Program-made: the position numbers and the translations under genes
Shown: piece after piece, positions 9,301-19,139 of the stretch
Numbering within the stretch: the first letter of the stretch is position 1
Layout of the letters: every line of letters starts with the position of its first letter
NCBI GenBank assembly: GCA_928212115.1
Contig: CAKMRJ010003334.1
Coordinates: 96,540,891 to 96,604,890 of the forward strand
Length of the DNA stretch: 64,000 nt
From: Lactuca virosa
Taxonomy: Eukaryota > Streptophyta > Magnoliopsida > Asterales > Asteraceae
Direction: 5' to 3'
Notes under the pieces: generated by a model
Databases searched by the model: none
Told to the model about the DNA's origin: nothing
Seen by the model: the letters and a program-made list of their open reading frames with translations, nothing else

Positions 9301-12300
9301 TCACTTAATCACCTCTCAAGTTTAGACACACCAGCTCAAACCCGTCTTTATTTAAATTTTCGCGGATAAAGGAGGTTTTTATGAGCTTTCTTCCATTTAC
9401 GTTCATATTTTGGTGTTTTATGGATGCAACTTGAGAGTTGAAGAACTTTTGGTAAATACTTACTTTATTTTCAGTTTATTTTATAAAAGAAATCACCTTC
9501 AGTTTGTGATTTTCTTTGCAAGACTTCTTTGAAGTTGTTTACTCAGTGTTTTCTCTAAAAGCTTAGAGATAGAGACACAAAATTTCTTCCAGATCTATTT
9601 CTTGCTCACATCTTGAGAAGGAAGAAAGTTTAGGAAGAAAACCCTTTCAGAATCGTTTTTTGTTTATGTTTTGGTGTTTTTCAGTAAGTCTGAAAAGAAA
9701 AGAAATTTTTGTTGTTTATTGGGTAGAAGTTTGGGAAAAGAACAGAAGTTTTTATGAGTTCTACCTCATTCCAGTTTATCTTGATGGTTTATTGAACAAG
9801 ATGAGGGGAAAATAAGCCTCTATAAGCTTTTGTTCTATTTTCAGATCATGATTAGCAAAAAAATCTTTTAGTTCATAATTTTCTATGAACAAGACCTTCT
9901 CAAGTCTGTTTTGATAATGCTTTGGGGTCTGTTCAGTAAGTTTCAAGAAAAAGAAGCTTTTTATCCCATCTTAAGTTCATATGTTATCAGAAAATCGAAT
10001 TGTTGAAATTTCGTTGAGATTTTCTGCATAGAACTTTAATCTCTGGAACATTTATTTGTAACCATGGCTGGGATGCTTGTACGTTTTACCAAAATGTTTA
10101 TTTGGTGTTTTCTTCAACCTCTGAGAATATATATGAAAAAAGAAGAGAGGAAGGAGGTCTTTATGAGTTTTTACCATCCATTTTTCTGTTCATATAATAT
10201 CCAAGTTCATTTCAGATATGGGTTTATGTGTACAAGTTCATTTAAGTTGTGAACACAGCTATGTTACTTGTACATTCCAAAATCCATCACATGGTATTTT
10301 TTTACCTCAAAGTTTACCTTACCCTTCTAAAATTTTGCTGCTTAGTAAAAAAAAAGGGGAAGAGAGGGGTAGAGAGAAGTTCCGTACGAAAAGTGATACA
10401 AAAGGAACAAGAGGATGCATACAAAAAAAACATGTGTATATACACAGAGGAAAATCTCTACAACATACAAAAATGAGCTGTCACTCCTAAGTTTGTATAA
10501 GTTTACAAATGACAAAACAAAAAAGAGGGGGTATGGGTGAGTACAGTGTACACCATACAAAAACTCGTGTAGGACCCACCTGGTTCAATCCCATACCAAC
10601 AAAAGACTATCAAAAGTCAAAAAGAAAAAGACAAGGACCACAGTGGGCCACACCGTGACCTTCGGACCAACAAGGACCTCGTTTTCCAATCAGTCACCGA
10701 AGGTCTCCTCCAACACCCGCTGAATGGCTGCCATCTCCCCCACCTATAGCAAGCACCAGATCAACCATCACCACCCAGCCGGTCTCCTACACTTGCGATC
10801 CCCTAGCTCTCCGGCCAGCGATCGACGACGCATCCCCAGCAACGCCGCCAGACTCCATTTCCTGATTTAACGCCCGGCGACCAGATTCGCAGCACAGCGC
10901 AATGACAGCAACCTCGGAGTGAAACCGCCATCACCACCGATAGGCCACCTCCTGTCACTGGTCATCTCGAGACAGCGACATCCGACAAAGCAGCCTTGGC
11001 AGCAACCTTCAAGCCAGCGCCCAAGCGTCCCCAATTGTGGACCTAACAAGCCGGCGTCGCCGATCAAATGCTACTAAGGATTGTCTTGTTGCGAGCAATC
11101 CCTAGACTACTCACCCACCGGTGGAATGATCACCTCCTCCGATCGACGCACCTGCAAGCCAACAACAACAACCATCGAGATCTGGAACCACGCAATCGCC
11201 CGGAATTACTAAACATCATCACCACCATCACAGTTGTACAACCTTAAGCCATCGGAAAAACGAAATCCGGCCATCTCTAACACAGACAAAATAGTCCAGC
11301 AGCTACCATTGGTTCCCTGCGCTCAATTAATTGTCACCAGCTGAAGACATAGCACCGCCAGTCGCTGAGGGTTACTCCCTCATCGCCACTGCCGGACTTC
11401 GCCGACCTCGGTGAGATACCTCCAACAACATTTGTCGGCGACCTGATCCAAAGCGCCTCCACTATTGAACTCCAGCAACGTCCTCCTTTTTCAATCTGGG
11501 GAGAAACCACCAAGTTCACGACTCATCCGAAAGCGGTCGTCGGAACTCTTGGGAAGAATTGTGAATGGCAGAAGGGGAGGCGGTTGTAAAATGAAAGCAA
11601 AAGGAATCAGCCTCATCGACGCGTTTAAACGTACACAAAAAAAATATAGAGAACTTGGGCCTACAGCTCCATAAACCCTAATGGGCTGCATTGTTATGTG
11701 TGGGCTATAACATCAGATTTGGGCTTCCCATATATTTTGACATCTGGGTTGCCTTAAATGATTAAATGACCCAGTTTTTTGCAAGAATAAATTAACCTAT
11801 CAGTCAGTGCTCAAGTGTGGTGACTTCGCCTAACGAGACGGATTCTAGAAAATGCGCAACAGCTCAGACCACTTGACATTCCCCCAAAAAAAAAAGAGAA
11901 ATTGGGCTAAGTATTTTAAATGGACTCTTAATAGTCTAATTTTTGGGTTTTTTGGGCTAAGCAATCCTTTTTGGGCTCAACAGCTTTTGGGTTTCATCAA
12001 TTTTTTGAGCCTCCATTAAATTATATTTTTTAATGGGCTGCTTCAACAACAAAAACCAGCAACTTTATACTCGCACACCGCAAGCCCCGCTCAGCAAATA
12101 CATTTTAGAATACGCTTGGTATTTTCAAAAAAAAAAGAGGAAGGAGAAGAGTAGTACACTACTACTACTCGTGTGCTGCCACTACTCGTGAAGCATTTCG
12201 AAATAGCCCTCAACAATCATGTTGCTCGGCTATCAGCAATTGTGTTGACCAACTTCAGGCAGTCTTGCTACTCAGCTCTCACCACTCATGTTGACCGGCC

Positions 12301-12950
12301 CTCGCTAGTCCCGCTGCTCGGCCCTCAGCAGTCGCGCTGCCTGGCTCTCAGCGGTTGCACAGCCTGACTCTCAGTAGCGATGCGGCCCAGCTCAGCAGCT
12401 GCAAAGCCTAGCCATTAGCAGTTACGTTGTCGGACTAGCAGTCGCGCTGCCTAGCTCTCGGCAGCCGCGTTACCCAGTTTTTGTTAGTACTTGGGTCACC
12501 TAGCTCTTTCCAGCAGCTATGCATCTCAGCTTTCAGCGACTATACATCCGCCTTTCCCTTTCTTCACCTCCTCAAAAAAAAGGAGGGGGGGAAGGGTTGG
12601 TACGGCACTATACAGAAGTGGTTTTTATTTCGAAGGGGCGGAATTGAAGTACATGAAGAGTTGATGCTATGCATGATAGTGCACTCCCGAGGTGACATTA
12701 ATATTCCAAGTCGAAAGATCAGCCCCGTCGTTCAACCCTCGGTAGTCTCGTTTGCCCAGCTCTCAGTGGTCGTGCTGCTCATCTATCGCTAGCAGCTCGA
12801 TGCTCAGTTCTCAGCGGCCCTGATGACCAGCTCTCGACGGCGGTCTCGCTACGCACCACTTGACGGTAGCTACACTATCCAGCTCTAAGTAGCATCCCCG
12901 CATAGCCCTCGACAAACAGTCAAGACACTGAGGCATCAATTATTAGTACG
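9300..12950 (+). other. Non-coding interior of the LARD-like element
   Basis: I found no recognisable protein in any frame. There are purine-rich runs near 10340-10390, 12130-12155 and 12575-12600. A GC-rich part (10680-11640) has short unconvincing frames on both strands. From 12170 to 12900 the motif CAGCTCTCAGCAGTCGCGCTGCC recurs in degenerate form. Confidence 0.6.
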
Positions 12951-13047
12951 ACTAGCGATGCAGCAAAGCATCAGGTACCATTACACTTTATCCCAGAATG
13001 ATCACCCGGGACACACACATAGATTGTCGGCCGCTGCGCCCAATCCT

Positions 13048-13550
13048 GCAAGGTTCAGCACCCTTGCCTTGAGTCGCTTGGCTTCTTTGCCCGACTCCAT
13101 TATAGCGGCAAGCTCCGCATGCGAGGTTCAGCGCCCTCGTCTTGAGTCGCCTGGCTTCTTTGCCCGACTCCATTATAGCGGCAAGCTCCGCATGCGAGGT
13201 TCAGTACCCTCGTCTTGAGTCGTCTGGCTTCTTTTCCCGACTCCATTATAGCGGCAAGCTCCGCATGCGAGGTTCAGTACCCTCGCCTCGAGTCGCCTGG
13301 CTTCTCATCCCGGCTCCACTATAGCGGCAAGCTCCGCATGCGAAGTTCAGTACCTTTGCCTCGAGTCGCCTGGCTTCTCAGCCCGGCTCCATTATAGCGG
13401 CAAGCTCCGCATGCGAAGTTCAGTACCTTTGCCTCGAGTCGCCTGGCTTCTCAGCCCGGCTCCATTATAGTGGCAAGCTCCGCATGCGAAGTTCAGTACC
13501 TTTGCCTCGAGTCGCCTGGCTTCTCAGCCCGATTCCATTATAGCAACATG
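13048..13550 (+). repeat. Tandem array 1, 73-bp unit, about seven copies
   Basis: The phrase GAGTCGCCTGGCTTCT recurs at about 13070, 13143, 13216, 13289, 13362, 13435 and 13508, a period of exactly 73 bp. Each unit includes CATTATAGCGGCAAGCTCCG. The short ORFs here merely cross the array. Confidence 0.95.
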
Positions 13551-13555
13551 CCCCG

Positions 13556-13735
13556 ACCATTCCACGCGATGCTCTTCCGTGTGATTTATCTACGATCGCC
13601 GGCAGCCAAGCCCGATCCATTCCACGCGATGCTCTCCCGCGTGATTTATCTACGATCGTTAGCAGCCAAACCCGATCTGTTACACGCGATGCTTTCCCGC
13701 AAGACATCTCCATGCTCGCTAGATGCTAAGCCCGA
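13556..13735 (+). repeat. Tandem array 2, 60-bp unit, three copies
   Basis: CACGCGATGCT recurs at about 13562, 13622 and 13682, a 60-bp period. Divergence increases in the last copy. Confidence 0.9.
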
Positions 13736-13950
13736 GCTATTCTCCTAAGTCGCGCAACATAAGTCGCGTATCGTCGCGCACCATAAGTCGCACATCACGA
13801 GCTTATTCCACGTCTAACACCATGATCTCAGTGTTTCCTATCTCACAGTCATCACGGTTCTCTTGTGCTCGGATGATCGATGAAGTGTTATCCGCATCAC
13901 ATCCTGCTATAGTGAGGATACTCTCCAGCAAGAGGGTCATCCCCACAACA

Positions 13951-14400
13951 CCTCTGTTTCCTGGCTCTCGGAAACGGTATTGTTGTGGAACCCTACCTGT
14001 AGCCTCGTCGCGTATCCCACAGCACCTCTGTTTCCTGGCTCTCGAAAACGGTCTTGCTGTGCAACCCTACCTGTAGCCTCGTCGCGTATCCCACAGCACC
14101 TCTGTTTCCTGGCTCTCGGAAACGGTGTTGCTGTGCAACCCTACCTGTAGCCTCGTCGCGTATCCCACAGCACCTCTGTTTCCTGGCTCTCGGAAATGGT
14201 CTTGCTGTGCAACCCTACCTGTAGCCTCGTCGCGTATCCCACAGCACCTCTATTTCCTGGCTCTCGGAAACGGTCTTGCTGTGCAACCCTACATGTAGCC
14301 TCGTCGCGTATCCCACAGCACCTCTGTTTCCTGGCTCTCGGATACGGTCTTGCTGTGCAACCCTACCTGTAGCCTCGTCGCGTATCCCACAGCACCTCAC
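13951..14400 (+). repeat. Tandem array 3, 74-bp unit, six copies
   Basis: CCTCTGTTTCCTGGCTCTCG recurs at 13951, 14025, 14099, 14173, 14247 (one change) and 14321. The period is exactly 74 bp. Each unit ends in GCCTCGTCGCGTATCCCACA. Confidence 0.95.
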
Positions 14401-15098
14401 TGCCTATACCTCAACAATTCTATTGTCTGGCTAACGGCAATAGTCTCACTGCGTGACCCTCACTAGCAACCTAATCGCACAGCTCTCGGAATATCTGCCA
14501 CTTATATTATGGTCAACAACCTTACGGTTTATTGGTTTGACAACATAGTCTGATGCGGCTACCTACACTACCCACATCAGACTGGGGGAATCCAGCTAGG
14601 TGTAGCCCAAGCAAGAAATACCTTCAAGACAGTTATTAATGCAGACTATGTAGATGGATATCGGTGACATTCCATATGCGCATGACTACCACAACAATCG
14701 TGTAGAATAACAGTCTCAGAGACTGAATGGCGAACTTACGCTGCTTAGCTACCCCGGCCCGACATTCCATCGACATCGGTGTCGTGTAACACTCTTTAGC
14801 AGCCTCAGTCTGCATGATCGCAACAACAGTTACGTTGCATCGCACCGATTGGCTCGCACTCCTCTCAATGAAGGAGTATCAAGTCATCTCAAGCTACATA
14901 AGCAATGCTTGGCTCATCACACAACCCCACGGCTCTCGTGGGCGAGGTTCGGTCATTTCTCTTTATTATTTATTGTATTGGTGCTTTATCTAGTCTGATC
15001 TGATTGTCAGCAACCCAATCGCATCAGACTAGGGGGACTTGACGACACACAGTTTATATGACTTAGTCCAGTCCGATGTCATTGGCCGCGTACCAATA

Positions 15099-15303
15099 AC
15101 ATCAGACTGGGGGGACATGATGATATATGGTCCATTAGCATGGCCCAGACTGCTCTAGCGTGCCAGCCTGGCCTGGCGTGCTCCTGCCAACCTTGTCGGG
15201 GACTCCTTTGCCAGCCTCGATGGGGACTCTCCTGTTGGTTTATACGACTTAGTCCAGTCCGATGTCATTGACCGCGTACCAATAACATCAGACTGGGGGG
15301 ACT
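15099..15303 (+). repeat. Extra polypurine tract plus partial LTR copy
   Basis: The segment ATCAGACTGGGGGGAC followed by TGATGATATATGGTCCA occurs at 15101-15134. It occurs again at the true LTR border, 15287-15321. The partial LTR copy is about 120 bp (15118-15236) and carries small deletions. It is followed by a second copy of the pre-tract sequence TATACGACTTAGTCCAGTCC. This is a local duplication of the 3' border. Confidence 0.85.
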
Positions 15304-15934
15304 TGATGATATATGGTCCACTAGCATGGCCTAGACAGCTCCGACGCGCCAGCCTCGCCTGTCGCTCCCTTGCCAGCCTTGCTGGGGACTCTCCCGCCGG
15401 CCCGGCCTGGCTCTCCCTTGCCAGCCCTGCTGGGGACTCTCCTGTCGGCCTAGCCTGGCGCTCCCTGGCTTTGGCGCTCCCTTGCCAACCTTTCCTGGTG
15501 CGCGCCCGCCAGCCTTGCCTGGTGCGCGCCCGCCAGCATCGCCCGGCGCCTCCGGGCGGCCTCGCCCAACTCCTTGCTAGTCGGGCCTGAATTGGGCTGG
15601 CCCAAGGCTTGACCTAATTGCCCCCTATATAATGAATAGTATCTCCTCCATGGAGGAGGATCCTTCCCCTGGGATCAGCCGCCATACTACACTCCGGCCG
15701 GGTGGCTCAGCCGCCACCCGCCGCCGTCAGCCACCATACACCACCACCAGCACCAAGATGGTTCTCTCCAGCTATGGAGGACCATCTCAGATCTTCTGGC
15801 TGATCTAACTTGACCGTCGGAGTCCACTCCCGGGGCACAGTCCCTGGGACGGCTCTAACGACTTTGCACTGTGATATGCAGATCTCTGCCGCAACAGAAG
15901 ACCAGAAGACTCGCCGGAGGTCGATGTCGCATCA
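15304..15934 (+). repeat. Right LTR of the LARD-like element
   Basis: The 631-bp right LTR is nearly identical to the left one, with only scattered single-base changes, so this insertion is fairly recent. It ends GATGTCGCATCA before ATTAC. Confidence 0.9.
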
Positions 15935-17227
15935 ATTACAAAGACAAGATGCATAATATCACATAACTCAATATAAGCATATAGGACCCTCTGGTCGATA
16001 ACTCAAATAAGACCCTCCGATCATACAGTATTACCACCCACGTAAGTATAGTGACAAGACTTACCTCGTAAGTAAGCAAGTAGATCTAGTACCCCACGAA
16101 CAGTCTAGAGTCCGCCTACATAATATAATTATCTCTAATCAACAATTTTGTAATAACCACCAAGCTAACTCTTCTACTAGGTCTCAAAAGGGTGAAAAGA
16201 CCATTTTACCCCTCCATGGTCTCCAAAGTCCACAATTGACCAAACCCTAAAAGTCAACGGAAGTCGACACTCGACAATAGTCCCTGTTGACCTAACTCGG
16301 CGAGTGCAACTATGTGACTCATCGAGTTCCTCCTATCCTCAGAAGAATCAAGAAAATTCCAACTCAACTCGTCGAGTTGTCTCATCAACTCGCCGAGTTG
16401 TAGCGCGTCCAGACTATCGGGGAAAACCCTAACTGACTTGTCGAGTTGACTCATGCACTCGTCGTGTCCTTCTTGACCAATTCTCATTCAGTCGATTCTA
16501 AGCAGAAATAATGTCCCAAACTCTAGATCTAACCTCCTAATGCTGAAATACCACATAAAGCTGCAAGCTTTACGTCCATGCATGGCATCTAAGGCTCGAA
16601 ATGCCAAAACAAGCTCTATATAGGGTTTAATGCATAAAAGCTTGCCACTAGCTTGATAAAGCTTGGACCTTTGAGCTCAAGCGACCTCATATTGTCCAGA
16701 TCTAAAGTCAATACTCCATGACAACCTCATACAACTCAAGTGCTCAAAGAAGGATGGAAAAAGGCCCTAAACTCCCTAGAAAAGGGATCTAACCATAGAA
16801 TGAGCAAGGTGATGACTTTTTACCTTCAAACAGAAGCTAGGAACGAATGAACACCGGATCCAAGAGCTCCCTCTAGTCCAAAGCCTTTTGCTCCTCAATC
16901 TTAGTCCAAAAATGCACTAAAGTATGAAGTATTAGCCTCTCTTTCTCTCATACAAGGATATAGCTCGATTAGGGTTTCTCTCAGAGTGCTAAGATGATAA
17001 GGGAGGCGGAAATGAAGGCTTAAGGTCCTTTAAATAGAACACAAACCCTGAAAATTAGGGTTTTCACCGAGTTGGGGTCCTCCAACTCGTCGAGTAGACT
17101 CTAAAAATCACGCGACCATTAACTCCTCTACTCGGCGAGTTGGGGCATCCAACTCGTCGAGTTGCTCTGACATCATGAATGCACATTAATGAAATATTAT
17201 ACCTGGGAGTCGGGATGTTACAGAGAG

Positions 17228-17369
17228 CGGCTGGCACATGAGTTTTTGGATTTGAGACAGGGATTGGAGTCGGTGACGGATATCACCCGTATGTTTACAG
17301 AGAGGGCGATGTTTTCCCCAAAGTTTGCTTCTGAGCAGACTCAGATGACACCTCATCTGAGCATGCTCA
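17228..17369 (+). pseudogene. gag of element A, part 2
   Basis: After the GAGAG duplication the gag frame resumes with RLAHEFLDLRQGLESVTDIT. The following RMFTERAMFSPKFASEQTQM is the C-terminal half of the retrotransposon gag domain. It is cut again at 17370 by the Copia element. The last five bases before the cut, GCTCA, are the target duplication. Confidence 0.9.
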
Positions 17370-18166
17370 TGATAGGTTTTATACAAACAATCCTATGTGT
17401 GCATACAACCCTAATTGGATCTATGTTTTCACTATAAGACATACAACTATATGAACACAAAATAAACCCTGGCATGCTTCTATTATTTTCGAAAATCATA
17501 TAGAAGTGTAGTAGACATACCTTTGTTGTTATATTGCAATAACAACTAGTTTCCTTGATCTCTTGAACTCTTGAAAGCAAGCACCACAATTGTAGTGCCT
17601 CTAATGGCTCACAAACACCTTGAAGCAAGAAGGCAATTAAGAGAGAGAGGGGAAGAAATGCTAATTTCGGCCCTAGGGTTTCCCTTGCAATCAAGTGGCC
17701 TAAAATTGAAGCATAGGGCATCTATTTATACTGTAGGGTGCTAGGGTTTCAGTCTAAACCCTAATGGATAGCTTAGCCACCAAGCAGCCCAAGGAACCTT
17801 CTGGAATGAGGCCCTTGGACGAAAATATGATGATCCCTCATCATAATTTCGTTCCCCCTTAGTCCATTAGGTTTCCCAGCCCAAAACTCAACTATCACAC
17901 ATTTGACAGTTTATACCCCTTTATTTAATTAATCTCTTTTAGTCACCAAATTAATTCCTAATTAATTTATGACTAATACTAATTAAATAAATATGATTTC
18001 TCCTTTAATATATTATTCTTATAATATATTAATAAACCATAATATCTTCTCTCTCATATCAAATTACCTTGTCAAGTTGCTTTGGTGAAGGCAACCCAAA
18101 AGGACCATGCACACTCGGGTCAAGTACATACCAAATATAGTTACGGACTTAGACACTAATCCAACA
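17370..18166 (-). repeat. 3' LTR of the Copia element
   Basis: On the plus strand it reads TGATAGGTTTTATAC...AATCCAACA. On the minus strand it starts TGTTGGATTAGTGTC. It is nearly identical to 24400-25195. Confidence 0.95.
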
Positions 18167-18180
18167 GTCTCCCACTTGGA
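18167..18180 (-). other. Polypurine tract of the Copia element
   Basis: On the minus strand CCAAGTGGGAGAC lies directly before TGTTGGATT. This is the classic Copia polypurine tract for plus-strand DNA priming. Confidence 0.85.
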
Positions 18181-19002
18181 TAAGTCTAGTAACTACATCT
18201 CACATATGACTTCCGTATCCGATTAGCAATCGTAGCTTTCAATAGCCGCTGTCAACTCTGACCAATAATCTGTCCTTCAGATAAGGGATCGTATAATCCT
18301 CTGTTCTAGATATCATGCTAACAATACTTATTGTTTAGCATTTTATTTCTTGATCTCTGATTTGTTCGACATAGAACTCAGTTGAACACATCAACTTCAT
18401 CCTGACCGGGCCCGGCACATAAGTCAAACCAAATCATCAAGTGGCCAAGATATCGCTTTTATTCTCATAGAATAAAAGGAACAGAAAAACGTCGACTAAT
18501 ATGCCTTTATCATTTACTAGTTAAACCACACACAATAATGCGTTTTATAACATCAAGTTACTGATGCGTTTTCGCATTATCAATGTATAATCAACTAGCA
18601 AACAATAACCATATCTCTAGGTTTAAAGATTATATGATATTATCATCTTGCGATCACTTGTGATAACATTCATGAAGTGATACCAGCAAGTGTGGGTCTA
18701 TTCCAATGCTCAATACAAATTTCATAAGCACTCATAAACTTTGCAGCAAACCTTTGCTATGTCTAAAACTTTTCAGACAATCTACAAACAAATTTATGAC
18801 AATCTTCCTTCATATCTACTTCCAACATATGAACGATTGTGGACTGTTCGAATAATCTTATTATTCAGGAAGTCAAAACATGCAAAATTGAAACAATAGA
18901 TAAATAATCAACACAAGATAGAAGCTTTCTTATAAATAACACACCTTTATTTAATCATCAAATGTTGAATACATGATCATCCATTACAAGTTTCCTACCT
19001 AT
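18181..19002 (-). other. Non-coding tail of the Copia element
   Basis: About 0.8 kb lies between the end of the pol coding region and the polypurine tract. It has no recognisable ORF. It is unusually long for a Copia 3' untranslated region. Confidence 0.6.
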
Positions 19003-19139
19003 CTAATCTAAACTAATATCGTCCTTCAGCCCTACGCTCCTAGCGTGCTGCAAATGCTTAACCCTACTCAGTCCCTTCGTGAGGGGATCTGCTGGGTTAT
19101 CTTCTGACGATACCCTCTTCACAACGAGGAGTCCCTCTT

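Larger units (their letters stand above)
8219..15934 (+). mobile_element. Large non-autonomous LTR element (LARD-like) with tandem arrays
   Basis: Two near-identical LTRs (8219-8848 and 15304-15934, about 630 bp) begin TGATGATATATGG and end GATGTCGCATCA. They enclose 6.45 kb of DNA in which I recognise no gag or pol. Directly after the left LTR is TGGCGCCATCCCGG, a candidate primer site resembling the TGGCGCC sites of Tat/Athila-type gypsy elements. A G-rich polypurine tract lies before the right LTR. The flanking 5-mers ATTAT (8214-8218) and ATTAC (15935-15939) match at four of five bases. The interior has three distinct tandem arrays and an AGATCT-rich zone. It would have depended on proteins made by another element. 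Confidence 0.85.
7702..17222 (-). mobile_element. Gypsy solo LTR, minus strand, split by a 7.7-kb element
   Basis: The insert reads TGTAACACC...GGGATGTTACA with perfect 5-bp duplications GAGAG at 7697-7701 and 17223-17227. Removing the element at 8219-15934 and its duplicated target leaves about 1.8 kb and no coding sequence, so this is a solo LTR. On the minus strand it begins TGTAACATCCCGACTCCC. It contains repeated ACTCGNCGAGTT-type palindromic motifs (16290-16480 and 17070-17160). Near its end it carries the phrase GGTACTTCTCAGGATCGCGG, shared with the LTRs of A and B. This identifies it as a relative of those families. Confidence 0.9.

Noticed and set aside
10867..11691. Captured host gene in the GC-rich interior of the LARD-like element
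   Set aside because: Frames are short, unrelated between strands and without splice sites or motifs; composition alone does not support a gene.
12958..14076. ORFs of 60-117 codons over the arrays
   Set aside because: Their repeated peptide content simply mirrors the DNA tandem repeats.
13048..14400. Possible CRISPR-like array because of regular 60-74 bp repeats
   Set aside because: Repeats are contiguous with no unique spacers, are longer than CRISPR repeats, and sit in plant retroelement DNA without cas genes.
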